A stretch of 64,000 bases of DNA. It comes from Myxococcus eversor. GTDB lineage: Bacteria > Myxococcota > Myxococcia > Myxococcales > Myxococcaceae. Where the stretch lies: positions 236,940 through 300,939 of the forward strand of contig NZ_JAAIXY010000010.1 of the NCBI RefSeq assembly GCF_010894455.1. The letters run 5' to 3'. The position numbers and the translations under genes were made by a program. This document shows, piece by piece, positions 40,628 through 49,400 of the stretch. The notes under the pieces were generated by a model. It saw nothing but the letters and a program-made list of their open reading frames with translations. It was not told where the DNA came from and ran no database searches. How positions within the stretch are numbered: position 1 is the stretch's first letter; every line of letters begins with the position of its first letter.

Positions 40628-42166
40628 TCAGCGTCCCAGGGCCTTGAGCACCACGCCCGCCGCGTTGTGGCCCGCCGCGCCGATGACGCTGCCGGCGGGG
40701 TGGCAGCCCGCGCTGCAGAAATAGAGCCCCTGCACCGGCGTCTCGTAGGGCAACCGGTCGGTGAAGCCCCGCTTGTTGTCCACATGATGGATGTGGCCGC
40801 CCGTGATTCCGAAGTGGCTCTCGATTTTCGGGGGTGTGAGGGCGAAGTACTCCTGCACCTTGTCACTGGTGCCCGGGGCGAAGCGGTCGCAGATGGACAG
40901 GAGGTGCTGCACGTACTTCGACTCCTCCTTCTCCCACGTGGTGCCCTCCAGCTTGTAGGGCACCCACTCCACGAAGAGGGCGGAGTTGTGGTGTCCCTCG
41001 GCGTCGCGCAGCGTGGGGTCCACCGTGGTGTGGATGTACCACTCGATGGAAGGGAACTCCGACAGCTTGCCCGCCTGCGTCTCGCGGTACGAGCGCTCCA
41101 GAGCGCCGAGCACGTCGTCCTCCTGGGGCAGCAGGTGGATGGTGGGGCCGAACTGGCCCCGGTCCTCGGGCAGGCAGGTGAAGGTGGGCAGCTCCTTCAG
41201 GCACAGGTTCACCTTGAGCGTGGTGCCCGGCACCGCCATCGCGTTCACCTTCGCGCGGTAGTCCGCGGGCAGTGCCGCCGAGTCCACCAGCTTCAACGTG
41301 CGGAACGGGTCGCCGTTGGAGATGACGACGTTGGCGCTCAGCTCCTCGCCATTCTCCAGCACCACGCCCTTCACCACGCCCGCGTCCACGCGGACCGACG
41401 TCACCTTCGCGCCGGTGCGGATGACGGCGCCGTACTTGCGCGCGACGTTGGCGATGGACTGGGTGACGGTGCCCATGCCACCGGCGACAATCATCCACGT
41501 GCCGCCGCTGCCTGGCAGCCGGCACATGTTGTGGACGAGCAGGTTCATGCCCGTCCCCTGCGTGTCATAGCCGCCGTCCAGTCCAGAGAACGCGTCGGTC
41601 ACCGCGTACATGGCCTTCACGAAGTCGGACTTGAATCGGAAGCGCTCCAGGTACTGGCGCGCCGAGCCCTGACACAGCTGGATGAAGTTCCGCCGCAGCG
41701 CGGGCCGGATGTAGCGCTCGGCGGTCTCCTCGATGGAGAGCGGGGGCAGGAGCCACGACGGGGCCAGGTCATCGCGCAGCGCGCCCAGCTCCGCGTTCAT
41801 CGCCTGGTTGGCCTCCCAGTCCTCCTGGGAGAAGAACTCCAGGAACTGGCGCTTCAGCTCGCGCTCGTCCGAGCCGAACAGCAGATAGCGCTTGCCCGTG
41901 GTGGGCAGGAAGTAGTGCGGGTCCCTCCGCTTGAGGGGCAGGTCCAGCTCCAGTTCGCGCAGCAGCTCCGGCGGCATCAAGCCCAGGAGGTACGCGCCCG
42001 TGGACACGCCGAGCCCCGGCGCGCTCTTGAACGGATATTCGGTGCGGCACGCTCCGCCGATGACGTCCTTGTCCTCCAAGACGGTGACCGACAGGCCCCG
42101 ACGCGCGAGCATCGCCGCTGTCACGAGCCCGTTGTGTCCCGCTCCCACCACGATGACGTCCGGCAT
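40628..42166 (-). CDS. FAD-dependent oxidoreductase, PYROXD2/phytoene-desaturase-like
   Basis: 512 residues. It starts VIVVGAGHNGLVTAAMLARR, the G-x-G-x-x-G Rossmann motif for FAD, followed by GGACRTEYPF. It ends GLYFCSAGCHPAGSVIGAAG continuing into GHNAAGVVL, the second FAD motif of the CrtI/PYROXD2 group. An inner segment GGTWMIVAGGMGTVTQSIA is also typical. No carotenoid genes are nearby, so a housekeeping PYROXD2-type oxidoreductase is more likely than a carotenoid desaturase. It lies upstream of dnaX by 43 bases on the same strand and may share transcription. Confidence 0.85.
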   Translation of the reverse strand: MPDVIVVGAGHNGLVTAAMLARRGLSVTVLEDKDVIGGACRTEYPFKSAPGLGVSTGAYLLGLMPPELLRELELDLPLKRRDPHYFLPTTGKRYLLFGSDERELKRQFLEFFSQEDWEANQAMNAELGALRDDLAPSWLLPPLSIEETAERYIRPALRRNFIQLCQGSARQYLERFRFKSDFVKAMYAVTDAFSGLDGGYDTQGTGMNLLVHNMCRLPGSGGTWMIVAGGMGTVTQSIANVARKYGAVIRTGAKVTSVRVDAGVVKGVVLENGEELSANVVISNGDPFRTLKLVDSAALPADYRAKVNAMAVPGTTLKVNLCLKELPTFTCLPEDRGQFGPTIHLLPQEDDVLGALERSYRETQAGKLSEFPSIEWYIHTTVDPTLRDAEGHHNSALFVEWVPYKLEGTTWEKEESKYVQHLLSICDRFAPGTSDKVQEYFALTPPKIESHFGITGGHIHHVDNKRGFTDRLPYETPVQGLYFCSAGCHPAGSVIGAAGHNAAGVVLKALGR

Positions 42167-42273
42167 GTGTCTTCCTCCTCAAGGAACCGCGTTCCTACCC
42201 GAGCGAGGGCCTGCCGGACAAACGTCACCTGGCTTGCACCCGGGCGCGGGGCCGGGGAGAGTCCCCGACGCCC

Positions 42274-43728
42274 GTGTCCGCACCCCTGCCCGACGCACCC
42301 ACCGCCCCCGTGCCGCTCGAGAACCCGCCGGCCGAGGCACCTCGTCCCGAGCCTCGGAAGCGCGCGCTCCTCACCTGGCTGCCCCTCGTGGGCGTGGCGC
42401 TCCTGCCGGCCATCGTCGCGGTGACGCAGTTGGGCCGCATCCATCCCGACGAGGTGTATCAAGCCCTGGAGCCCGCCTACTGGCGCGTCCATGGCTACGG
42501 CGTGCTGGCGTGGGAGTGGCGCGATGGCATCCGCAACTGGGCTGTACCTGGGGTGCTGGCGGCCTTCCTCAAGCTGGCGGGGGTGCTCGGCATCACCGAC
42601 CCGCAGGGCTATCGCGCGGTGGTGGCCCTCCCCCAGCTCGCGCTGCATGCGTGGAGCCTGTGGGCCGCCTACCGCTTCGCCGCCCGTCGAGCCGGCCCCA
42701 TGGGAGGCTGGCTGGCCGTCCTGCTGCTGGGCCTCTACGGACCGGTGCTCGTCTTCGCCGGGCGCACGCTGGCGGAGTCCATCTCCACGTCCTTCCTCCT
42801 CGTGGCCATGGAGGCGTTGGACAGGCGCGAGCGCGAGGGCAGGGCGGGCCTCGTCGGTGGCGCGGCCCTGGGCCTGGCCGTCGTCACCCGCTACCCGTCC
42901 GCCATCTGCGTCGTCGCGGCGCTTCTCTGGCTGATGGCCGCCCGACGCTGGAAGCTCCTGGCCTTCACCTGCCTGGGGGGACTCGCCGTGGCCGCGGGGC
43001 TGGGCCTGCTGGACCACCTCACCTGGGGCAGCCCCTTCCACTCGTTCTTCAAGTACGTCCGCTTCAACGTCCTGTCCGGAGAGGCGGCGGCCCGCTTCGG
43101 CTCGGCGGCTCCTCGCTTCTACGCGATGCCCCTGCTGACGGCCGTGCCGCTCTGGGCCTGGGCCGCCGTGCCGCTGGGCTTCTGGGTGATGAAGCGAAAG
43201 GCCGGTGTGTCCCTGCCTCTTACGTGCGCGGTCATCTATCTGGGAGTGCTGCTGGGGACCGCGCACAAGGAGGAGCGCTTCCTCTACCCGGCGCTGGTGC
43301 TGGGACTCCTCGCGGCGGCCCCCGTCGTCGCGGGCTTCATCACCTCACGGGCGCAACTCGCGTTGCGCTGGGGACTGGCCACGGGGGCACTGGCCTCGGG
43401 GCTCGCCTCCGCCTGGCTCTTCCCTCCGAATGATCTCCGCGCGGACCAGTTTCGAGCCATCGTCGCGGCGACGCGCATGGGCGGCGCGACAGGCCTGGTC
43501 ATCGTCAACGAGGGGCTGTGGGGGTCCGGTGGCTTCTTCTACCTGGGCCAGCAGATTCCCTGGCTCACCTGCGACTGGCCCCGGGACGGCGCCTTCCAGC
43601 AGGGCATGCGCGAGCGGCGCTTCAACCGCGTCGTCACCTTCGAGGACCGGGCCCTGCCCGAAATCCAGGCGGCGGGCTTCCGGATTGCCCAGCGCATCGG
43701 CCGCGAGACGCTGCTCGTCCGGGACTGA
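42274..43728 (+). CDS. GT22/ALG9-like integral-membrane mannosyltransferase
   Basis: 484 residues with about nine hydrophobic segments. Near the N-terminus, HPDEVYQALEPAYWRVHGYG followed by AWEWRDGIRNWAVPG is the luminal-loop signature of the GPI/ALG mannosyltransferase family (GT22), and HKEERFLYPALVLGL matches its second conserved motif. Eukaryotic relatives use dolichol-phosphate-mannose; the bacterial donor is probably a polyprenyl-phosphate sugar. The N-terminal 30 residues are Pro-rich and cytoplasmic. It is divergent from the oxidoreductase (107-base gap), with a GTG start and GGGGAGA upstream. Confidence 0.85.
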   Translation: MSAPLPDAPTAPVPLENPPAEAPRPEPRKRALLTWLPLVGVALLPAIVAVTQLGRIHPDEVYQALEPAYWRVHGYGVLAWEWRDGIRNWAVPGVLAAFLKLAGVLGITDPQGYRAVVALPQLALHAWSLWAAYRFAARRAGPMGGWLAVLLLGLYGPVLVFAGRTLAESISTSFLLVAMEALDRREREGRAGLVGGAALGLAVVTRYPSAICVVAALLWLMAARRWKLLAFTCLGGLAVAAGLGLLDHLTWGSPFHSFFKYVRFNVLSGEAAARFGSAAPRFYAMPLLTAVPLWAWAAVPLGFWVMKRKAGVSLPLTCAVIYLGVLLGTAHKEERFLYPALVLGLLAAAPVVAGFITSRAQLALRWGLATGALASGLASAWLFPPNDLRADQFRAIVAATRMGGATGLVIVNEGLWGSGGFFYLGQQIPWLTCDWPRDGAFQQGMRERRFNRVVTFEDRALPEIQAAGFRIAQRIGRETLLVRD

Positions 43729-43792
43729 GCGACGCAGGCCGGCAGGGGAGGGCACGAGCAAGGACCCCTCTGCCCCCAAGCCCGCAAAGGCG

Positions 43793-43825
43793 AAGAGCCA
43801 GCCCCCGAGATGGGGACTGGCTCTT
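43793..43825 (-). terminator. Hairpin terminator after SRP RNA
   Basis: AAGAGCCAG (43793-43801) pairs with CTGGCTCTT (43817-43825), extended inside by a C-run/G-run pairing. It lies just past the 3' end of the leftward SRP RNA and also faces the end of the rightward GT22 gene, so it may serve both. Confidence 0.7.
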
Positions 43826-43831
43826 CAGAAC

Positions 43832-43911
43832 GGCCGGGACACACGCGGTAGATCGCTACCGTTGCTTCCTTCCGGACCTGGCGGGGTTCGCGCCCCCACG
43901 TTGTCCCGACC
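43832..43911 (-). ncRNA. ffs: Signal recognition particle RNA (small bacterial 4.5S type)
   Basis: On the minus strand the universally conserved SRP54-binding segment GGTCCGGAAGGAAGCAACGG is present at the apical part. The outer stem is formed by GGTCGGGACA at the 5' end and TGTCCCGGCC at the 3' end. At about 80 nt it is the short form with no Alu domain. It is followed by a strong hairpin and preceded by tRNA-Ser(GGA) 38 bases upstream. Ends are set by stem pairing and could be off by a few bases. Confidence 0.93.
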
Positions 43912-43917
43912 ACAAAA

Positions 43918-43946
43918 GATGTAGACATCGACTGCTGAAACAACAA
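43918..43946 (-). promoter_or_regulatory. Possible promoter of SRP RNA in the tRNA-ffs gap
   Basis: On the minus strand TTGTTG (43941-43946), 17 bases, then TACATC (43918-43923), six bases before the SRP RNA 5' end. The match to consensus is modest; readthrough from the tRNA genes is the alternative. Confidence 0.3.
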
Positions 43947-43949
43947 CTA

Positions 43950-44036
43950 CGGAGAGGGTGGGATTCGAACCCACGATACCCTTTCAGATATACACGCGTT
44001 CCAGGCGTGCGCCTTCAACCGCTCGGCCACCTCTCC
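43950..44036 (-). tRNA. tRNA-Ser (anticodon GGA)
   Basis: An 87-nt class II tRNA. Acceptor GGAGAGG pairs with CCTCTCC, anticodon loop CTGGAAC between CACGC and GCGTG gives GGA, a long variable arm follows, T arm GGTTCGAATCC. Discriminator G as required by seryl-tRNA synthetase. CCA not encoded. Confidence 0.96.
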
Positions 44037-44050
44037 AAAAAAGTCTGGAG

Positions 44051-44137
44051 CGGAGAGCGTAGGATTCGAACCTACGATACCGTTACCGGTATGCCTGATT
44101 TCGAGTCAGGTGCCTTCGACCACTCGGCCAGCTCTCC
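44051..44137 (-). tRNA. tRNA-Ser (anticodon CGA)
   Basis: 87-nt class II tRNA with acceptor GGAGAGC/GCTCTCC, anticodon loop CTCGAAA between CCTGA and TCAGG, long variable arm, T arm GGTTCGAATCC and discriminator G. It lies six bases after the tadA stop on the same strand. Confidence 0.96.
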
Positions 44138-44143
44138 AAGTAT

Positions 44144-44608
44144 TCAATTGTCGCGTCGCTTCGCTCGCAAGCGCTCGAAGAACGACTTTAGAAGAATCCG
44201 GCTGTCTTCCGCCAGGATACCACTCGTGACCTGGAGCCGGTGGTTGTGTCGGGGCTCTTCGGCCAGATTGTACAGAGAGCCAACTGCACCTGCCTTCGGG
44301 TCCATGGCGCCAAAAACGAGGCGTGTCACCCGGGACTGCACCAATGCACCGGCGCACATCGCACACGGTTCCAACGTCACGTACAGCGTGACGCCCGTCA
44401 TCCGCCAGACACCCAGATGCCTGCGAGCGGCATCCAACGCGAGGACTTCCGCATGGGCGAGGGGATTGCGGTCCACTTCGCGGCGGTTGAAACCCGTTCC
44501 GATGATGTTTCCATCATGGACCGCTACCGCACCGACGGGGACCTCTCCAAGTGTCGCGGCTTCCCGCGCGAGCGCGAGGGCCTGCTGCATGAAAGCTTCG
44601 TCACTCAT
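44144..44608 (-). CDS. tadA: tRNA adenosine(34) deaminase TadA
   Basis: 154 residues with the zinc-dependent cytidine/deoxycytidylate deaminase core: HAEVLALDAARRHLG (His ligand and catalytic Glu) and PCAMCAGALVQSRV (two Cys ligands), followed by FGAMDPKAGAVGSLYNL, typical of TadA. It converts A34 to inosine in tRNA-Arg(ACG). That tRNA gene lies only 24 bases upstream on the same strand, so enzyme and substrate are encoded together. Flanked on the other side by tRNA-Ser(CGA). Confidence 0.95.
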   Translation of the reverse strand: MSDEAFMQQALALAREAATLGEVPVGAVAVHDGNIIGTGFNRREVDRNPLAHAEVLALDAARRHLGVWRMTGVTLYVTLEPCAMCAGALVQSRVTRLVFGAMDPKAGAVGSLYNLAEEPRHNHRLQVTSGILAEDSRILLKSFFERLRAKRRDN

Positions 44609-44632
44609 GGAGACGGCGTGAAAAGAAGGGAA

Positions 44633-44706
44633 CGCTCCCTGGAGGATTCGAACCTCCGGCCTTCGGATTCGTAGTCCGACGCTCTATCCAGCTGAGCTAA
44701 GGGAGC
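44633..44706 (-). tRNA. tRNA-Arg (anticodon ACG)
   Basis: A 74-nt tRNA: acceptor GCTCCCT/AGGGAGC, D arm AGCTCAGCTGGATAGAGC, anticodon loop CTACGAA between TCGGA and TCCGA giving ACG, T arm GGTTCGAATCC. The A34 is the substrate of TadA, encoded immediately downstream. Confidence 0.96.
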
Positions 44707-44737
44707 AAATCTTCACGCACTGCTACAACAAAGGTGG

Positions 44738-44824
44738 CGGAGAGAGAGGGATTCGAACCCTCGATACCCTTTCGAGTATGCAGGTTTAGCAAACCTGTGC
44801 CTTCAGCCTCTCGGCCATCTCTCC
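44738..44824 (-). tRNA. tRNA-Ser (anticodon GCT)
   Basis: 87-nt class II tRNA with acceptor GGAGAGA/TCTCTCC, anticodon loop TTGCTAA between CAGGT and ACCTG, long variable arm, T arm GGTTCGAATCC and discriminator G. It reads AGC/AGU codons. Confidence 0.96.
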
Positions 44825-44866
44825 AACTCTTCTCTGTCAAAGAACCGCAAAACTCAAGCACAAATT

Positions 44867-44953
44867 CGGAGGCGGTAGGATTCGAACCTACGGAGAGCTT
44901 GCACCCTCTGCGGTTTTCAAGACCGCTGCCTTCAACCGCTCGGCCACGCCTCC
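44867..44953 (-). tRNA. tRNA-Ser (anticodon TGA)
   Basis: 87-nt class II tRNA with acceptor GGAGGCG/CGCCTCC, anticodon loop CTTGAAA between GCGGT and ACCGC, long variable arm, T arm GGTTCGAATCC and discriminator G. It lies 100 bases downstream of serS on the same strand. Confidence 0.96.
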
Positions 44954-45053
44954 ATACAACGACTTCAGCCGGCGGTGTCCCTCGGACCGACGTCGACCGT
45001 GGGGCCGCCCTTCTACCTCATTCCGCGCCCGTTGCAAGCGGATGATCACAGTT

Positions 45054-46334
45054 CTAAAGCGGCTTCAGTTCCTTGATGCCGCCCATGTAGGGCCAGAGCA
45101 CTTCCGGGATGGCGATGGTGCCGTCGTCACGCTGGTAGTTCTCCAGGATGGCGATGGAAGTCCGGCCCACCGCGAGCCCGCTGCCGTTCAGGGTGTGGAC
45201 GAGCTGCGGCTTGTCCCCCTTCTGGGCCCGGAAGCGAATCTTCGCCCGGCGGGACTGGAAGTCGCCGCAGTCCGAGCAGGACGAAATCTCCCGGTACGCG
45301 TTCTGCCCCGGCAGCCAGACCTCGATGTCGTACGTCTTGCGGGCGGAGAACCCCATGTCGCCGGTGCACAGCAGCATCACCCGGTGGTGCAGGCCCAGGC
45401 GGCGCAGGATGTCGCACGCGTCGTCCGTCATGGACTCCAGTTCCTCCAGGCTCTTGTCGGGCTGGGCGAACTTCACCATCTCCACCTTGTGGAACTGGTG
45501 CTGGCGGATGAGGCCGCGGGTGTCCCTGCCGGCGGCGCCGGCCTCCGCGCGGAAGCACGGGCTGAAGGCGCAGTAGCGGATGGGCATCGACTCGCCCTCG
45601 AGGATTTCGTCCGCGTGGTAGTTGGTGACGGGCACTTCCGCGGTGGGGATGAGGAAGCGCTCGGGGTCGCCCAGCGTCTTGAAGGCGTCGTCCTCGAACT
45701 TGGGCAACTGGCCCGTCCCCATCATCGTCTCTCGCAGCACCAGGTAGGGCGGAAGCAGCTCCGTGTAGCCCTTCTGGGTGTGCACATCGATCATGAACGT
45801 GACGAGCGCACGCTCCAGCCTCGCCAGTGCGCCCTTGTAGAAGGTGAAGCGGCTGCCGGAGACCTTCGCGGCGCGCTCGAAGTCGAGCATGCCCAGCTTC
45901 TCCCCCAGCTCGAAGTGCTGCTTCGGCGTGAAGGGCAGGTTCGGCTTCTCACCCCAGCTCTTCACCTGGACGTTCTCGTCCGCGCTGGCGCCCACGGGCA
46001 CGGACTCGTGCGGCAAGTTGGGGATTAGCAGGAGGATGCGGTCGATCTCCTCCTCCACCTCCTTGAGGCGGTTCTGCTTGTCCTTGATGTCCTGGGAGAC
46101 GGCGCGAAGGTCGCCGCGCAGCGCGTCCAGCGCCTGGGGGTCCTCCTTCGCCTTCTTCTTCATCTCCTCGTTGGCGGCGTTGCGGCGCGCGGCCAGCGAC
46201 TCCATGGAGGCGAACAGCTTCCCGCGCTCGGAGAACAGCTCCTGGAAGGGGCCGAGGTCCAGGTTGCCGCCCCGCGTCTTCAGGCGAGCGACGACCGCAT
46301 CGAAGTTCTGCGCAACGTTCCGGAGGTCCAGCAT
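45054..46334 (-). CDS. serS: Seryl-tRNA synthetase
   Basis: 426 residues from the ATG giving MLDLRNVAQNFDAVVARLKT, the normal SerRS N-terminus. The helical tRNA-binding arm (MKKKAKEDPQALDALRGDLR) is followed by the class II core: LIPTAEVPVTNYHADEI, FRAEAGAAGRDTRGLIRQHQ (motif 2) and LNGSGLAVGRTSIAILENYQ (motif 3). It charges all serine tRNAs; the four tRNA-Ser genes lie immediately downstream on the same strand. The thirteen-codon N-terminal extension to 46373 is unlikely. No T-box-like leader was seen. Confidence 0.97.
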   Translation of the reverse strand: MLDLRNVAQNFDAVVARLKTRGGNLDLGPFQELFSERGKLFASMESLAARRNAANEEMKKKAKEDPQALDALRGDLRAVSQDIKDKQNRLKEVEEEIDRILLLIPNLPHESVPVGASADENVQVKSWGEKPNLPFTPKQHFELGEKLGMLDFERAAKVSGSRFTFYKGALARLERALVTFMIDVHTQKGYTELLPPYLVLRETMMGTGQLPKFEDDAFKTLGDPERFLIPTAEVPVTNYHADEILEGESMPIRYCAFSPCFRAEAGAAGRDTRGLIRQHQFHKVEMVKFAQPDKSLEELESMTDDACDILRRLGLHHRVMLLCTGDMGFSARKTYDIEVWLPGQNAYREISSCSDCGDFQSRRAKIRFRAQKGDKPQLVHTLNGSGLAVGRTSIAILENYQRDDGTIAIPEVLWPYMGGIKELKPL

Positions 46335-46429
46335 GGGGGACGCCTTGTAGTCACCCTCGGTGGGCGTCAGCAAGACTCCTCGCGCCCGGGGTGCTCAAGG
46401 GCGGACGCCCCGGGCCCAAACCGCCTGAC

Positions 46430-46457
46430 GCCGGCCATCCCTGGAAGGACGGCCGGC
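46430..46457 (-). terminator. Hairpin between the giant TPR gene and serS
   Basis: GCCGGCC (46430-46436) and GGCCGGC (46451-46457), with further TCC/GGA pairing inside, about 14 bases past the stop of the leftward giant gene. No U tract. Confidence 0.5.
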
Positions 46458-46470
46458 TGTCGGCTGGCGG

Positions 46471-49400
46471 CTAGTTCTGCAGGTCGTAGATCTCTTCCTC
46501 GATGTCCTTCTTGTCCGTCGCGTCCGGCTTCTTCACGAGGTAGTCCTTGAAGGCCTGCACGGCTTCCCGGCGCTTGTTCTTCTCCTTATAGGCGAAGCCC
46601 AGGTAGTAGTAGGTCATCGGGTTCTCCGGCTCGACGCTGGAGGCCTTGCGGTACCAGTCAATGGCCTTGGCGTGCTGGGCCTGCTCGGTGAAGGCGCGGG
46701 CGACCTTGTAGTAGACGTGGGTCAGCTTCGCGTCCGCCTTGAGGGCCGTCTGGTAGCGCTTGATGGCGTCGTTCCAGCGGGCGGCGTTGAAGTACGCGTC
46801 GCCGATGGAGCCGAGCACGCGGGTGCGGCGCGGATCCGCCTTGAGGCTGTCCTCGAAGGAGGCGATGGCCTCGTCGAACTCGCCGTTCTCCAGGTGGGCG
46901 TGGCCGAGCGCCTCGTGCGCGTCCGCGTTGGCCGGGTCCAGCGTCACGGCGGTGTTCCACTCGCGCATGGCGTCGGGCAGGTTCTTCGCGTCGCGGAGGA
47001 TGACGCCGTAGGCGTAGTGGTAATCGGGGCGCTTGGGGGCGCGCTCCACGGCCTTGCGCATGGCGTCCATGGCCTGGGTGAACTCCAGCCGCTTCGCCTT
47101 CACGAGTCCCAGGTAGTAGAGCGCCTCGTGGTTGGAGGGCTCGTTGCTGAGCGCCAGGCCCAGGTTGCTCTCCGCGCTGGGCAGCTCTCCGCGCTCCAGC
47201 AGCACGGCGCCCAGGGTGATGGGAATCGTGGTGGAGCGGGGGTCCTCGGCCTTGGCCTTCTCCAACTCGGCCACGGCCTCGTCCAGCTTGCCCAGGCGCC
47301 ACAGGACGATGCCGCGCTGCAGCCGGCCGTCCTTCAAGAGGTGCGGGTCCAGCTCCAGGGCGCGGTTGGCCTCCGTCTGGGCCTTCTCCAAGTCTCCATT
47401 GAGCAGCGCCACGCGCGACAGGCCCAGGTGGGCGTCGGCGAGGTTGGGGTCCAACTGCACGGCGCGCTCGAACTCCTGCTGTCCCAAGAGCGCGTTGTTC
47501 TCCGCCAGGGCCAGCTCGCCCAGACCGGAGCGCACGCCCGCGTGTTCCGGGGCCTTGGTGGCGGCCTGCTCCAACTGGGTGCGGGCCTCCGCGTTGCGGC
47601 GCTGACGCAGGTAGAAGCGGCCCAGGTAGAGGTTGGCCTCCACCAGCGCGGCGTCCGCGGCGATGGCGCGCTTGTAGTGGCCCTCCGCCTCGGAGAGCTT
47701 GTCCAGCGCGTCCTCGATGCGGCCGTAGAGGTAGGCGATGCGGGCCTCGTTGGGGAACTGCCCGCTGGCCTTCTGCACGGCATCCAGGGCCGCCTGCATC
47801 TTCCCGGTCATCACCAGCGAGGTGATGTGGCCGTCGGCGTACTCCAGGTTGTCGCTCTCCTCGGACGCGAGCGCCGTGTACAGCGGCAGGGCGCCCTCGT
47901 AGTTGCGCTGGGCGCGCATCACGTGGGCCAGTTGCGCCTTGAGGAAGTCGGACTGGGGGTCCTTCTCCATGGCGGACTTCAGCTCCGCCTCGGCCTCCTT
48001 GGGCTTGTGCTGGTGGAAGAGCGCCACGCCCTTGAGGCCCCGGGCCCGCGCCAGCTCCGCCGGGCCGAGCGCGGACTGGACGTCCTCCGCCAGGGCCTCG
48101 TCGATGGACTGGGTGCCCTTCTCCGCGTCCTTGCGCACCAGGAGCTGCACGGCGGCGAGCTCCACGGCGGAGGCGGCGTGCTTGCGGTCGGCCTCGAGCG
48201 CGGCGGCGTACGAAGCCGCGGCATCGTCGGCGCGGCCCGCGGCCTGGTGCAGGTTGCCGAGCGCGTGGTGGGCCTTGGCGGACTTGGGGTCCGCGGCGAG
48301 CACCTTCTTCAGCGTCTCGATGGCGCTGTTCTGGTCGCGCTTCATCGCCTGGGCCTCGGCCACGAGGAAGGCCAGCTCCAGGTCCGCCTGGTTCGCCTCG
48401 CGGCTGTAGGCGTCCAGGAGCGGCGTCAGCGCGGCGTCCGCCTGCCGGGAGGTGAGCGCGAGCGACGCGGCGACCTTGATGACGTCGACGTCCTTCTCGC
48501 CCAGGAGCGCGATGTCCTCCATCGCGTCACGGCAGCGGCTCATGTCCGCCATGTCGGCCGCGGCGTACTTGCGCTGCAGGTAGTAGACGGACTGGCACCA
48601 CAGCGAGCGCACCGCCGGGTACTCCTTCTCCTGGAGCGCCTGCGCGGAGAGGGTGTGCGCCTGCTTGTAGCTGGCGAAGGTGTCCTGGAGGAGCGCCTGC
48701 CGCGCCTGGTTCACGAGCTCCGCCTGGGGCGAGCCGTCCGAGACGCGCGCGGGGAACAGGGCGCGACGCCCGAAGGCGCCGTAGCGCGTGCCGAACTCCG
48801 TGCCCACGCCGATGCCCAGGAGCAGCACCGCCACGCCGGCGGCGATGAACATGGGGATGCGCTTCTTGATCTTCGCGTCGGCGCCGCTGCGGTCCACGAC
48901 GGAGACCGCGGCCATGCGGCCTTCGTAGAGCTGCTCCAGGCGACGCATGTTCGCCTGCGTCCCGCCCGGGTCGGCGCGAGGCGCCTCCGTGTCCGACGCG
49001 GTGGCGACGGGGGCGGCGGCCACCACCTTGGACGGGCCCTCCATCAGCCGCTGGATGGCGGTGGCGAAGGTGGGGATGGTGCCGATGGCCGACCACTGCT
49101 CCGAGTCGAGCGACACGTCCTCGTTGCCGAGCAGCTGCCCGTCCTCGAGCATCTTGACGACGACGCCCTCGTCGAAGGGACCGAACACCTTGCCCGAGCG
49201 GCGACGGACGTGGAAGCGGCGCACCTTCGCGCCGGCCTGTCCTGTCTCGCGGCCGGCGGCGTCGTCGATGAAGGACAGCATCTCCAGGCCGTCCGCCGGG
49301 CCCGCGTTGGGCGGAGGCGGCAGCGGGTCGGAGAGGTCCGCTTCCAGGTCGTCACCGGGCCGCGCGGTGGGGTCGAACTCCAGCGAGTCCGGGACTCCCG

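Noticed and set aside
40628..42166. Carotenoid phytoene desaturase (crtI)
   Set aside because: Only the FAD motifs are shared; no carotenoid genes are nearby and the C-terminal motif fits the PYROXD2 group better.
46335..46470. T-box or other riboswitch leader for serS
   Set aside because: The gap is short, contains a hairpin that suits termination of the upstream gene, and has no T-box sequence.
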